This document shows positions 51,805 to 60,954 of a stretch of DNA of 64,000 bases, one piece after another; within the stretch, counting starts at the first letter, position 1; each line of letters begins with the position of its first letter. The notes under the pieces were generated by a model. That model did not search any database. It was not told the origin of the DNA and was given only the letters and a program-made list of their open reading frames with translations. The stretch comes from Blautia sp. OF03-15BH (GTDB taxonomy: Bacteria > Bacillota > Clostridia > Lachnospirales > Lachnospiraceae): the NCBI RefSeq assembly GCF_003463065.1, contig NZ_QSCM01000004.1, positions 124,001-188,000 on the forward strand, read 5' to 3'. The translations under genes and the position numbers were made by a program.

Positions 51805-52680
51805 TTACTGCTCCGTACTTTCTGATCCCTTATCAAATGTAAAATACTCATGACCGCCATAAGAAAACAGCAGCTTTAATTTGCTGTCAAACCATTCCAC
51901 GCTGCTGCTGTCGGAACTCTGACGAGCCATGAAAAAGAGAGCGCCCTGGGAATAATCCTCCCCTTCCAGGGCCTGGTCTACGGCCTGAATGGTATCCTCC
52001 GTGATCTCCACACTGTAGATCCGCCCGTCTGCTACAGGCGAAAACTGTGCCGATCCTCCGGCATACTGAAAGACCACATCATAGATACTGTCCGGGAAAC
52101 GTTCATCCTTCACCCGGTTCAGGACTACATTGGCAATGAGAACTTTGCTCTTTAAGTCGCCTCCTGTAGCTTCTGCCTCCACGATCCGAAGAAGAGCATC
52201 ATAATCCTGCTTCGGCATCTGGTTGTTCCGGATCTCCATGAGTCCGTAATAGCCGACTCCGCTGACCTTCTTCAGCTCCCCGGCCATCTTCTGACGGTTC
52301 AGCGCGCCTTTTTCCACACGCGATGTTCCTACAAGAGTGTTCTCATAACCATTCTGGACGCTGACAGAAGAAACTTCTCTGGCGTATGTCTCCATACAGC
52401 CCACACTGTCAACGATCCCCATGAGTCCGGCCTTCACATCAGAAGAAGAATCAGCCTCCGCATCCTCTTCCTGAACCGAACTCTGTACTGCATAAACCCT
52501 GTTCTTACCTCCCCCGGAGAAATTGCCGGCACAGAATACCACTATGGCCAGCACCACGCCAAAAGAAACGAGTACCGCACACTCCCGGTAACGGCGTTTC
52601 GTCATACTTACGGCGCGGACGAGTGTGCACATAAGCAAGTATGCCAATCGTTGAAGCAGTGCACAAATCCATCTCATCAT
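51805..52680 (-). CDS. Membrane-anchored cell wall hydrolase, SleB/CwlJ (Hydrolase_2) family
   Basis: A 291-residue protein with an N-terminal membrane segment (AVLVSFGVVLAIVVFCAG), a low-complexity linker, and a C-terminal SleB-type domain. That domain is LLRIVEAEATGGDLKSKVLI with the catalytic Glu in VEAEA, then ANVVLNRV, QFSPVADGRI and GALFFMA. In Bacillus, SleB and CwlJ lyse spore cortex during germination; Clostridia have several vegetative and spore paralogues. The start at 52680 follows GGAGGAAGAGGCT. The strong sigma-A-type promoter suggests vegetative expression. Confidence 0.9.
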   Translation of the reverse strand: MMRWICALLQRLAYLLMCTLVRAVSMTKRRYRECAVLVSFGVVLAIVVFCAGNFSGGGKNRVYAVQSSVQEEDAEADSSSDVKAGLMGIVDSVGCMETYAREVSSVSVQNGYENTLVGTSRVEKGALNRQKMAGELKKVSGVGYYGLMEIRNNQMPKQDYDALLRIVEAEATGGDLKSKVLIANVVLNRVKDERFPDSIYDVVFQYAGGSAQFSPVADGRIYSVEITEDTIQAVDQALEGEDYSQGALFFMARQSSDSSSVEWFDSKLKLLFSYGGHEYFTFDKGSESTEQ

Positions 52681-52748
52681 AGCCTCTTCCTCCATGTATT
52701 TTTCAATAGAAAGGATTCCGTACGGGACTCCTTTTTTTGATATTCCAG

Positions 52749-52777
52749 ATTATAGAGAAAAAATCTGTGCGTGTCAA
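52749..52777 (-). promoter_or_regulatory. Perfect sigma-A promoter for the SleB-like hydrolase
   Basis: On the minus strand TTGACA (52777-52772), a 17-bp spacer and TATAAT (52754-52749). Confidence 0.9.
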
Positions 52778-53094
52778 GCGGTATTTCACATATTTGTAAC
52801 ATATTTCAATGGTGTTCTTTCGCCGTCTCCTGTTTTTGTGTATTTCTTCTGTTTTTCATCTTGTTTTTACTTGATTTTTCATTGATTCTGACTATCTCCA
52901 TTTTTCAAAAACAGCAATTTTCCCAAAGAAAAAAATCGACCTTCATCGACTTTTTCCTTTATTTCTGCGGTTTTCAAGCTTTCAAAATATTTGTTACGTA
53001 TAAAATATGGATTGTAATATTTTTGAAACATTATGTCAGATTTTGTATTTCAAAGCAGAATTCTGCTGCTGTTTTTCTCCTTTTTGTTCGTGCA
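52778..53094. other. AT-rich intergenic stretch with no feature recognised
   Basis: About 320 bp, strongly T-rich on the plus strand, between the SleB-like gene's promoter and a family A repeat. Open frames here encode low-complexity Phe/Leu runs without an RBS. A short palindrome GCAGAATTCTGC is present. I see no gene or RNA I can support. Confidence 0.5.
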
Positions 53095-53282
53095 TCAAAG
53101 ACACATTTTCCATTATAAAGAATTGTGGAAGCTGCTCCGCATTTCATGCTCCCGCAATCCTGAAACACCTCAAATCCGCTCATTTTTCTACGAAAAATGG
53201 CTACTTTTCGGTGTTTTGCGGGTCAAGAAGTCATGCTTTTTCATGCAAGCAAGAAACGCATGACCTTTTGACCCTAGTATCA
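53095..53282. repeat. MITE-like structured repeat, family A, diverged long copy
   Basis: The right end CCTTTTGACCCTAGTATCA (53264-53282) matches the right end of the 5579-5781 element. The interior shares GCTCCCGCAATCCT, AAATCCGCT, GGCTACTTT/CGCTACTTT and CATGCAAGCA with it. The hairpins are kept with different bases: AAACACC/GGTGTTT (53163-53169, 53210-53216) enclosing CATTTTTC/GAAAAATG (53181-53188, 53192-53199), and GTCATGC/GCATGAC (53230-53236, 53258-53264). The left boundary is blurred and no clear target duplication is seen. Confidence 0.7.
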
Positions 53283-53307
53283 TCTTATAATCCCTACATC
53301 ACCGGAC

Positions 53308-53335
53308 AGAAAAACCGCCGGCTTTCACCGGCGGT
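53308..53335 (-). terminator. Terminator after leuA
   Basis: On the minus strand ACCGCCGGTG pairs with CGGCGGT across a short loop, followed by TTTTTC. Confidence 0.88.
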
Positions 53336-53403
53336 CCGAAGCTGTTTCTTCTATTATAAATACCCATCGCTTAGTGCTCTGCGCACTTAAAGCGGAGAAC
53401 TGC

Positions 53404-55077
53404 TTATTCTGCGTTCAACATATTGTTGATGGCTGTCACCAGGGCATCAACGGAGGCTACGATGATATCCTGGTTCACGCCTGCTCCCCAGAAATCCTTT
53501 CCATCCTTGTCTGTGATTCCCACATAAGCGATAGCACGGGAACTGGAGCTTTTCTCCAATGCATGCTCCTGATAGGTCTGCAGATTATACTCCAGACGGA
53601 ACTGTTTTTTCAATGCATTGCTGACTGCATCCAGACGACCGTTTCCGGAAGCGATCGCTACCTTCTCCACACCATTCTGCAGTACATGGATCTCTGCAAT
53701 GATACCGTTATGCTGCTTGAAATGTGCTTCTGTTACCTGGAACGGACTGGCGACACCTTCAAATTTCTTCTTGAAGATCTCAAAGATTTCAGAAGGCTTG
53801 AGCTCCTTATGCATATGATCGGAAACATCCTTGGTCGCATAGCCCATTGCCTCACGCATCTTGGCCGGCAGGTTCAGGCCGAAGTTCTGCTCCAGAATAT
53901 AACCGATACCGCCCTTACCGGACTGGCTGTTGATCCGGATCACATCTGCCTCGTACTCTCTTCCGATATCCTTCGGATCCAGCGGCAGATAAGGAACGGT
54001 CCATTTTCCGGCATGCTCATGCTCCTCCCAGATCTTCATACCCTTGGCGATCGCATCCTGATGAGAACCGGAGAAGGCTGCAAATACCAGAGAGCCGCTG
54101 TAGGGGCTTCTCATATCGATATTCATGCCCGTATACTCCTCATATTCTGCACAGATCTTCGGCATATCAGAGAAATCCAGTCCCGGATCCACACCCTGGG
54201 AATACATATTCATGGCCAGTGTTACGATATCTACATTTCCGGTACGCTCTCCGTTTCCGAAAAGAGTTCCTTCAATACGGTCTGCCCCGGCAAGCATTCC
54301 CATCTCCGCATCGCTGATGCCGCAGCCGCGGTCATTATGCGGATGAAGAGAAACAATCACATTGTCTCTGTATTTCAGGTTCTTACTCATATACTCCACC
54401 TGGCTTGCATAAACGTGGGGCATGGAATGCTCCACCGTACTCGGAAGGTTGATGATGACTTTATGATCCGGGGTGGGCTGCCATACATCCAGAACGGCAT
54501 TGCAGACCTCAAGGGCATATTCCATCTCGGTACCGGTAAAGCTCTCCGGACTGTACTCAAAGAAATAATTTCCGCCGGACTCCTCCGTAAGCTTCTTCAG
54601 AAGCTCCGCTCCATCTACAGCGATCTTCAGGATCTCTTCTTTTGATTTTTTGAATACCTGTTTCCGCTGTGCCACGGAAGTAGAATTGTATACGTGGACG
54701 ACTGCCTTTTTCACGCCCTCCAGCGCCTCGAAAGTCTTTCGGATGATATGCTCTCTGGCCTGTGTCAGCACCTGGATGGTCACATCGTCGGGGATCATAT
54801 TTTTCTCGATCAGGGTCCTTAAAAACAGATATTCCGTCTCAGACGCTGCCGGGAAGCCGACTTCGATCTCTTTGAAACCAAGACGAACCAGGAGTTTGAA
54901 AAATTCCAGTTTCTGTTCCAGAGACATCGGTACGATAAGAGCCTGGTTTCCATCTCTTAAATCCACGCTGCACCAGATCGGTGCTTTTTCGATATGATCT
55001 TTCCGGGTCCAGTCCATGCAGGAAACCGGCGGCATAAAATACTGGCGGGTATACTTTTCAACGTTTTTCATTCCCAT
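53404..55077 (-). CDS. leuA: 2-isopropylmalate synthase
   Basis: LeuA condenses acetyl-CoA with 2-oxoisovalerate, the first committed step to leucine. The 557-residue protein is of the long, yeast/actinobacterial-like (type 2) class: WCSVDLRDGNQALIVPMSLE (metal-binding start), SLHPHNDRGCG, LFGNGERTGNVDIVTLAMN, and a C-terminal LeuA allosteric dimer domain (from about 430) for leucine feedback. The start follows AAGGAGAATGAAGAA. Its leader carries a Leu T-box and then a structured inserted repeat (55111-55297) between the T-box terminator and the RBS. Confidence 0.95.
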   Translation of the reverse strand: MGMKNVEKYTRQYFMPPVSCMDWTRKDHIEKAPIWCSVDLRDGNQALIVPMSLEQKLEFFKLLVRLGFKEIEVGFPAASETEYLFLRTLIEKNMIPDDVTIQVLTQAREHIIRKTFEALEGVKKAVVHVYNSTSVAQRKQVFKKSKEEILKIAVDGAELLKKLTEESGGNYFFEYSPESFTGTEMEYALEVCNAVLDVWQPTPDHKVIINLPSTVEHSMPHVYASQVEYMSKNLKYRDNVIVSLHPHNDRGCGISDAEMGMLAGADRIEGTLFGNGERTGNVDIVTLAMNMYSQGVDPGLDFSDMPKICAEYEEYTGMNIDMRSPYSGSLVFAAFSGSHQDAIAKGMKIWEEHEHAGKWTVPYLPLDPKDIGREYEADVIRINSQSGKGGIGYILEQNFGLNLPAKMREAMGYATKDVSDHMHKELKPSEIFEIFKKKFEGVASPFQVTEAHFKQHNGIIAEIHVLQNGVEKVAIASGNGRLDAVSNALKKQFRLEYNLQTYQEHALEKSSSSRAIAYVGITDKDGKDFWGAGVNQDIIVASVDALVTAINNMLNAE

Positions 55078-55110
55078 TTCTTCATTCTCCTTATTGATCT
55101 CTTGTATTTT

Positions 55111-55297
55111 CGTAACAGTTCAGAACATCAGCGAAATGAAAAATCAGACTATGCAAACTTGTTTGCAATAGGATGATTTTTTTATTTCGGAATGGGCGGA
55201 ACGCCCATTAGCCTCAGACAAAAGCTGCGAATGCAGCGAGAGCGCATGCAATGCGCGGGTCTGTGGCCTGTTGTTTTGAACGTCCTGAACAGTTACG
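55111..55297. repeat. MITE-like structured repeat, family B, in the leuA leader
   Basis: A 187-bp element with 16-bp inverted ends: CGTAACAGTTCAGAAC (55111-55126) and GTCCTGAACAGTTACG (55282-55297), 14 of 16 matching. It is flanked by TATTTT on both sides (55105-55110 and 55298-55303), a probable target-site duplication. The interior folds densely: CGAAAT and AAAAATCA pair with TGATTTTT and ATTTCG around GCAAAC/GTTTGC, then GGGCG/CGCCC. A CAGAC/GTCTG stem encloses GCTGC/GCAGC and GCGCAT/ATGCGC. There is no coding frame. It would be transcribed as part of the leuA mRNA. Confidence 0.8.
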
Positions 55298-55353
55298 TAT
55301 TTTCTTATGGTTGTCGACGAGATAGCAAAATCCGAAAACCGGACTTCGACCAA

Positions 55354-55659
55354 TAAAAAAAGCCTTTCATCTCTTCATTTATCAGAGACGAAAGACTTCT
55401 GCCTTACGCGGTACCACTCTTTTTCATGGAGAATCTCCATGCACTCATCAGATACGAAACAGCTCTGCTGTCTTTATATCCTGCCCGTATAACGGCCGGG
55501 GAATCCGTCTGCGTCTACTTTTTTCATTAAGAAAATTTGGGGCAGCCGCTCCGAGGTGAGTTCCGCTCTTTTCTTCCGCTGCCTTCCACCAACCGGCAGC
55601 TCTCTGTGCTCTGGAAAGAACGTACTATTCCTCTTCTTCGCATTTTCGTCTATCAACTT
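55354..55659 (-). ncRNA. T-box riboswitch, tRNA-Leu responsive, controlling leuA
   Basis: The leader has the T-box AGAGTGGTACCGCGT (55420-55406), followed by a terminator in which AGTCTTTCGTCTCT pairs with AGAGATGAAAGGCT before seven Ts (55397-55354). The specifier loop reads GGAACTCACC, giving CTC (55560-55558), a Leu codon. Uncharged tRNA-Leu should promote readthrough into leuA, matching the biosynthetic gene it controls. Confidence 0.92.
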
Positions 55660-55665
55660 GACACT

Positions 55666-55694
55666 ACTTTACCATCTTAAAGGAAGATTGTCAA
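55666..55694 (-). promoter_or_regulatory. Sigma-A promoter of the leuA T-box transcript
   Basis: On the minus strand TTGACA (55694-55689), a 17-bp spacer and TAAAGT (55671-55666). Confidence 0.8.
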
Positions 55695-55705
55695 GTGGAT
55701 AACCA

Positions 55706-55734
55706 TTGAATTTCTCTTCTTTTTCTGATATAGT
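55706..55734 (+). promoter_or_regulatory. Sigma-A promoter for the MATE transporter
   Basis: TTGAAT (55706-55711), a 17-bp spacer and TATAGT (55729-55734), 45 bp before the start at 55779. Confidence 0.75.
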
Positions 55735-55778
55735 GAGGATGCCGGTCAAAAAAGACTTACAGAAAGAAGGATCCTTGT

Positions 55779-57167
55779 ATGAAAACAGGAAATGACCTCG
55801 GACGGGACAGCGTTCCTTCCCTGGTACTGAAGCTGGCCATTCCTACTATGGTTGCCCAGTTTGTAAACGTACTTTACAGCATCATCGACCGTATGTATAT
55901 CGGACATATCCAGGGCTACGGAGATCTGGCTCTGGCGGGAGCAGGAGTCTGCGGTCCCATTGTTACCCTCCTTTCTTCCTTTGGCACACTGGTCGGCCTG
56001 GGAGGTTCCATCCAGATGTCTATCCGTATGGGAGAAGGCAACACGAAAAAAGCCAGACAGATCCTGTCAAACTCGCTGCTTCTGCTGACCCTTTTTTCTG
56101 CTGTCCTCACCGTACTCTTTCTTATGATAAAGGGGCAGCTGCTCCGCTGGTTCGGCGCCAGTGAACAGACCTTTGCCTATGCCAATACCTATCTTACCAT
56201 TTATACCATGGGTACTTTTTTTGCCCTTATGGCAGTAGGGCTGAACTATTTCATCAACTGTCAGGGCTTCCCGGTCATCGGCATGACCACGGTACTCATC
56301 GGAACCATCTGCAATATCATTCTGGATCCGGTGTTCATTTTCGGTCTGGATCTTGGAATTGCAGGAGCTGCCGTAGCCACGGTGATCTCCCAGTTTCTTT
56401 CCTGCAGCTTTGCCCTGGCTTTCCTGAGCTTTTCCAAAAAGGTTCCCATCGGTATCAGTTTCGGTCAGTATAGTCTGAAGGTCATCGGAAAAATCCTCTC
56501 GATCGGTCTGTCTCCCTTCCTGATCCTGGCCTCAGATAACGTACTTCTCATTGCTACCAACACCGTTCTGCAGAAATACGGCGGAAACCAGGGTGATTTT
56601 CTGATCACCACCGCTACCATCGTTCAGAGCTATATGCTGCTCATCACTTCTCCCATGTTGGGGATCAGCGGCGGCACGCAGGCTTTGATCAGTTTTAACT
56701 ACGGTGCCGCAAATACCCGGCGGGTCCGGGATGCGGAAAAATACAGTCTGCTCCTGTGCTTTGGCTTTACCACCTTTATGTTTATCGTGACCCGCTTTCT
56801 GCCGGTACATTTCATCCGCCTCTTTACCTCTAATGCGGAGATTTCCCGGCTTTCCGTCTGGGGCATCGGCGTTTTCACCATCGCCATCATTCCTTTGAGT
56901 CTCCAGTATGTACTAGTGGACGGCCTTACCGCCATGGAACGGACCAAAACAGCGCTGTCGCTCTCTCTGTTCCGAAAGAGCTTTTATGTGCTTCTGGTCT
57001 TTCTCCTGCCACTGATCCGCAAAGAAGCCACGGCCGTATTTTATGCCCAGCCGATCGCAGATCTCACGGCTTCCACCATCTCCACCATCGTTTTTCTGCT
57101 GGTCTTCCGGAAGCATCTGGAACGAAGAGAGGCTGCTTTCAGAAAGAACGAAACAGCAGCCATCTGA
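55779..57167 (+). CDS. MATE family efflux transporter
   Basis: A 462-residue transporter with 12 predicted membrane helices in two related halves. Family blocks include LAIPTMVAQFVNVLYSIIDRMYIG near the N-terminus (cited from VAQFVNVLYSIIDRMYIG), GLNYFINCQGFPVIGM and SPMLGISGGTQALISFNYGA. MATE proteins expel cationic drugs or metabolites using a sodium or proton gradient; this one is of the MepA-like class. The start follows AGAAAGAAGGATCC. Substrate unknown. Confidence 0.92.
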   Translation: MKTGNDLGRDSVPSLVLKLAIPTMVAQFVNVLYSIIDRMYIGHIQGYGDLALAGAGVCGPIVTLLSSFGTLVGLGGSIQMSIRMGEGNTKKARQILSNSLLLLTLFSAVLTVLFLMIKGQLLRWFGASEQTFAYANTYLTIYTMGTFFALMAVGLNYFINCQGFPVIGMTTVLIGTICNIILDPVFIFGLDLGIAGAAVATVISQFLSCSFALAFLSFSKKVPIGISFGQYSLKVIGKILSIGLSPFLILASDNVLLIATNTVLQKYGGNQGDFLITTATIVQSYMLLITSPMLGISGGTQALISFNYGAANTRRVRDAEKYSLLLCFGFTTFMFIVTRFLPVHFIRLFTSNAEISRLSVWGIGVFTIAIIPLSLQYVLVDGLTAMERTKTALSLSLFRKSFYVLLVFLLPLIRKEATAVFYAQPIADLTASTISTIVFLLVFRKHLERREAAFRKNETAAI

Positions 57168-57180
57168 CATCAAATGTTCC

Positions 57181-57202
57181 GAGACCCGGAGCAAGGGGTC
57201 TC
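57181..57202 (+). terminator. Weak hairpin after the MATE gene
   Basis: GAGACCC (57181-57187) pairs with GGGTCTC (57196-57202) over an 8-nt loop, but no proper T-run follows. Partial termination or mRNA stabilisation is possible. Confidence 0.45.
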
Positions 57203-57285
57203 TCAACATAAATATGAATTGCATCCGCCGCACGGCAGCAAAGCAGTTCAAAGATTTCACTATACAGAAAAGAGGTTATTGTATC

Positions 57286-59073
57286 ATGAAAGCAAAAGAA
57301 AAGATCCAGGCTCTTCAGGCCCTGATGAAAAAAGAAGGAGTTGACGGATATCTCATTCCTTCCTCAGACCCGCATATGAGTGAATATCTTCCGGATCATT
57401 ACACTGCCAGAAGCTGGTTCTCCGGCTTTAACGGTTCTGCAGGTACGCTGGCTGTCACCTCTGAAAAAGCTGCTCTCTGGGCAGACGGCCGTTATTTCAT
57501 CCAGGCAGAGCATCAGCTTGAAGGAAGCGGCATTGTGCTCATGAAAATGGGCGAGCCGGGTGTTCCCACGGTTGAGAAATGGCTGGCTGACGAGCTTCCG
57601 GAAGAAGGAAGCATGGGGATCGACGGTGTGATCACCAGTACTTCCTTTGCTGAAGAACTGAAAAAGGCTTTTGACGACAAAAAGATCTCCTTAAAAAATA
57701 TGGATCTGATCTCTCCTGTCTGGACAGAGGATCGTCCTGCCGCTCCCGCTACAAAAGCATGGATCCTGGACGCTGCCTACGCCGGCAAGACACCTTCCGA
57801 AAAGCTTGCCGATGTCCGTGAAAGCCTGAAAAAAGAGGGTGCCAACGCTTATCTTGCCACCAGACTGGAAAGCTCCGCATGGCTTTTAAATCTCCGCGCA
57901 GATGATATCCTGTTCACACCCTTCGCCCTTTGCTTTACCCTGGTGCTTCCGGACAGCGCCACCATTTTTATCAATAAAGAGCGGGTTCCCATGGACGCAC
58001 AGTCCTATCTGGAAAAAGAAGGTTTTGCATTTGCTCCTTATGAAGATGCCGCAGCCGCAATTCGCGCCATCCATACTCCGGTAACCTTCATCATCGAGAA
58101 AACATCTCTCAGCTACGCTCTTTACCAGGCTATGGAAGAGAACCCCTGCATCACAGTCAAGGAAGGCAAAGAGCCGGTCGTTTATCTGAAGGGTGTCAAG
58201 AGCGAGGCAGAGATCAAAAATCTGAAGCTTGCCCATATCAAGGACGGTGTTGCAATGGTTCGTTTTGCCATCGATCTGGAAGGACGTATGGCAAGAAAAG
58301 AAACCGTGACCGAGTGTGATGTAGACGCCATGATGCGCCATTACCGTCTGGAGCAGGAACATTCCCTTGGAGAATCCTTTGAAACCATTGCCGCTTACGG
58401 TCCCAATGCAGCCATGATGCACTACCATCCCACTCCCGAAAACTGTGCCGTACTCAAACCGGAAGGCTTTCTCCTGGTAGACTGCGGCGGTCATTATCTG
58501 GAGGGCACAACGGACATCACCCGTACCTATGCCCTCGGTGAGCCGACGGATGAGGAAAAGGATTACTTTACTCTGGTGCTCCGCTCCCATATCGACATGG
58601 CAAAGCTTGTATTCAAGGAGAAAATGCCCGGCATCGCCCTGGACCTGGCTGCCCGCGAGCCCTTCTGGGAAAGAGGACTGGATTATCGCTGCGGTACCGG
58701 TCACGGCGTCGGCTTTGTCGGAACTGTCCATGAAGGTCCGCAGTCCCTCAACGGCAGATCTCAGGTTCCCTTCATTCCAGGCATGACCGTCACAGATGAG
58801 CCCGGCATTTACGAAACCGACAAGATCGGCATCCGTATTGAAAATGAGCTTCTCTGCAAAGAGGCCATGGAAACAGAATACGGAAAATTCTGCTGCTTTG
58901 AGCCCATCACCTACTGCCCGATTGACAAGAAAGCCATCGATCCGAAAAAGCTTTCTCCCGCAGAGCTTTCCTGGCTGAACGAGTATCACGCCACCGTTTA
59001 TGAAACACTTGCTCCTCAGCTTACCGACAACGAAAAAGCATGGCTGAAAAACGCCTGCTCTCCGCTGGCCTGA
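57286..59073 (+). CDS. Aminopeptidase P family (M24B) Xaa-Pro aminopeptidase
   Basis: A 595-residue cytosolic metallopeptidase that removes an N-terminal residue preceding proline. It has two creatinase-like N-terminal domains (PSSDPHMSEYLPDHY; SGFNGSAGTLAVT; WADGRYFIQAE) and the pita-bread domain with metal ligands in LVDCGGHYLEGTTDITRTY, GTGHGVGF, DEPGIYE and IRIENE. The start at 57286 follows AAAAGAGG; the much longer frame upstream overlaps the MATE gene and is not used. Confidence 0.94.
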   Translation: MKAKEKIQALQALMKKEGVDGYLIPSSDPHMSEYLPDHYTARSWFSGFNGSAGTLAVTSEKAALWADGRYFIQAEHQLEGSGIVLMKMGEPGVPTVEKWLADELPEEGSMGIDGVITSTSFAEELKKAFDDKKISLKNMDLISPVWTEDRPAAPATKAWILDAAYAGKTPSEKLADVRESLKKEGANAYLATRLESSAWLLNLRADDILFTPFALCFTLVLPDSATIFINKERVPMDAQSYLEKEGFAFAPYEDAAAAIRAIHTPVTFIIEKTSLSYALYQAMEENPCITVKEGKEPVVYLKGVKSEAEIKNLKLAHIKDGVAMVRFAIDLEGRMARKETVTECDVDAMMRHYRLEQEHSLGESFETIAAYGPNAAMMHYHPTPENCAVLKPEGFLLVDCGGHYLEGTTDITRTYALGEPTDEEKDYFTLVLRSHIDMAKLVFKEKMPGIALDLAAREPFWERGLDYRCGTGHGVGFVGTVHEGPQSLNGRSQVPFIPGMTVTDEPGIYETDKIGIRIENELLCKEAMETEYGKFCCFEPITYCPIDKKAIDPKKLSPAELSWLNEYHATVYETLAPQLTDNEKAWLKNACSPLA

Positions 59074-59083
59074 AAACAAGCGT

Positions 59084-59134
59084 AAAAAAGGCATTTCCTT
59101 CCGGTTTTTACACCGGTTGGAAATGCCTTCTTTT
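59084..59134 (+). terminator. Bidirectional terminator between aminopeptidase P and the ABC exporter
   Basis: GGCATTTCC...CCGG (59090-59104) pairs with CCGG...GGAAATGCC (59113-59127), with A-run before (59084-59089) and T-run after. Confidence 0.9.
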
Positions 59135-60954
59135 TATGCCGTTTTTGTAAACTGGCTGTTGTAAAGATCTGCGTAAAAGCCTTTCTTTGCCATCAGCTCT
59201 TCATGACTGCCCTGCTCAATGATATTTCCATCTTTCAAAACAAGGATCAGATCTGCATCACGAATGGTGGAAAGACGATGCGCAATAACGAAACTGGTTC
59301 TGCCCTTCATCAGATGGTCCATCGCCTTCTGGATCCGGATTTCCGTTCGGGTATCTACAGAACTGGTTGCCTCATCCAGAATCAGAATCGGATTATCTGC
59401 AAGGATCGCACGCGCAATGGTCAGAAGCTGCTTCTGTCCCTGTGAAATATTGCTGGTCTCTTCATTCAGGACCATCTGATAACCACCGGGAAGTGTCCGG
59501 ATAAAGCTGTCTGCATGAGCCGCCTTTGCTGCCTCAATGACTTCCTCATCCGTGGCATCCAGTTTTCCATATCGGATATTTTCCATAATCGTACCGTTGA
59601 AAAGCCAGGTATCCTGAAGGACCATGCCAAACAGTTCCCGCAGATCCGCCCGGTTAAAATCTCTCACATTGTGACCATCCACTTTAATAGATCCGCTGTT
59701 CACATCATAAAAACGCATCAGCAGCTTGACCAATGTAGTCTTTCCGGCTCCCGTAGGACCTACAATGGCCACCTTCTGTCCCGGATGCACCTCCGCCGAA
59801 AAATCGTGGATGATGATCTGATCCGGATCATAACCAAAGCTGATGTGTTCAAAACGGACTTCCCCCTCCGGGTTCTTCAGCTTCACCGGATTCTCAACGG
59901 TCTGATCTTCTTCCTCTTCCTCCAGGAATTCAAACACACGCTCAGAAGCTGCCGCTGTGGACTGAAGCATATTGGTCACCTGTGCGATCTGCTGGACCGG
60001 CTGTGTGAAGCTCTTGATATACTGGATAAAGGACTGGATCTGACCAACCTCGATAGCTCCGTTGATCACCTGCCAGCCGCCGACCAGTGCTACCATCACA
60101 TAACCGAGGTTGCCTACAAACTGCATGACAGGCATCATCATGCCGGAAAGGAACTGCGATTTCCAGGCGGACTGATACAGTTTTTCGTTGGTCTCCCGGA
60201 AGGTTTTTGTCACCGTTTCTTCCTTATTAAAGACTTTGACAATATTATGGCCGCCATAGATCTCCTCCACCTGACCATTGACATTTCCGAGAAATGCCTG
60301 CTGCTGCTGGAAATATTTCTGGGAATGCTTCATCACCTGACCGATGATCAGCATGGATACCGGCAGGATCAGTACTGCCAGAACGGTCATCAGAACACTG
60401 ATCCGGAGCATCATGATAAAGACACCGACGAGTGTGGCAACGGACGTGATCAGCTGTGTCACACTCTGGTTCAGGCTCTGCTGCAGCGTGTCGATATCAT
60501 TTGTTACACGGGAAAGCACCTCTCCTGTGGTACGGCTTTCGAAATATTTCATGGGCATCCGGTTGATCTTCTCAGAAATATCCTTTCTGAGACTGTAGCT
60601 CACATCATTGGAGATTCCGGTCATGATAAAGCCCTGGATAAAGTTCAGGCAGGCACTCAAAAGATAGAGGCACCCCAGGAATATAAGGATCTGACTGACC
60701 TTTCCAAAATCAATGCTTCCCGTTCCATTGACCTTTTCCACCAGTCCCTTGAAGATTTCCGTGGTGGCATCACCGAGGATCGTCGGTCCCCAGATGGAAA
60801 ATACGGTGCTGGCAACTGCAAAGACCAGCATCAGAAAGAAACGGATTTTGTAGCGTTTCATATAGTTCAGCAGCTTTTTCATGCTGCCGGAAAAATCTTT
60901 TGCCTTTTCATTGGGCATTCTTCTTCTGCCCATGCCGCCTCCGTGATTACTCAT
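59134..60954 (-). CDS. ABC exporter half-transporter, catalytically competent subunit
   Basis: A 606-residue half-transporter with six membrane helices followed by an ATPase domain. Walker A is GPTGAGKTTLVK, the signature is ISQGQKQLL instead of LSGGQ, and Walker B has the catalytic Glu (LILDEATSSVD). The variant signature and intact Glu fit one half of a heterodimeric multidrug or lipid exporter of the BmrCD/YheIH type. Its start overlaps the stop of the upstream partner gene by 8 bp. Substrate unknown; the MarR gene upstream suggests induction by a toxic compound. Confidence 0.92.
   Translation of the reverse strand: MSNHGGGMGRRRMPNEKAKDFSGSMKKLLNYMKRYKIRFFLMLVFAVASTVFSIWGPTILGDATTEIFKGLVEKVNGTGSIDFGKVSQILIFLGCLYLLSACLNFIQGFIMTGISNDVSYSLRKDISEKINRMPMKYFESRTTGEVLSRVTNDIDTLQQSLNQSVTQLITSVATLVGVFIMMLRISVLMTVLAVLILPVSMLIIGQVMKHSQKYFQQQQAFLGNVNGQVEEIYGGHNIVKVFNKEETVTKTFRETNEKLYQSAWKSQFLSGMMMPVMQFVGNLGYVMVALVGGWQVINGAIEVGQIQSFIQYIKSFTQPVQQIAQVTNMLQSTAAASERVFEFLEEEEEDQTVENPVKLKNPEGEVRFEHISFGYDPDQIIIHDFSAEVHPGQKVAIVGPTGAGKTTLVKLLMRFYDVNSGSIKVDGHNVRDFNRADLRELFGMVLQDTWLFNGTIMENIRYGKLDATDEEVIEAAKAAHADSFIRTLPGGYQMVLNEETSNISQGQKQLLTIARAILADNPILILDEATSSVDTRTEIRIQKAMDHLMKGRTSFVIAHRLSTIRDADLILVLKDGNIIEQGSHEELMAKKGFYADLYNSQFTKTA

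Noticed and set aside
52694..53118. Plus-strand Phe/Leu-rich frames in the AT-rich gap
   Set aside because: Low-complexity translation of T-rich DNA, no RBS and no promoter.
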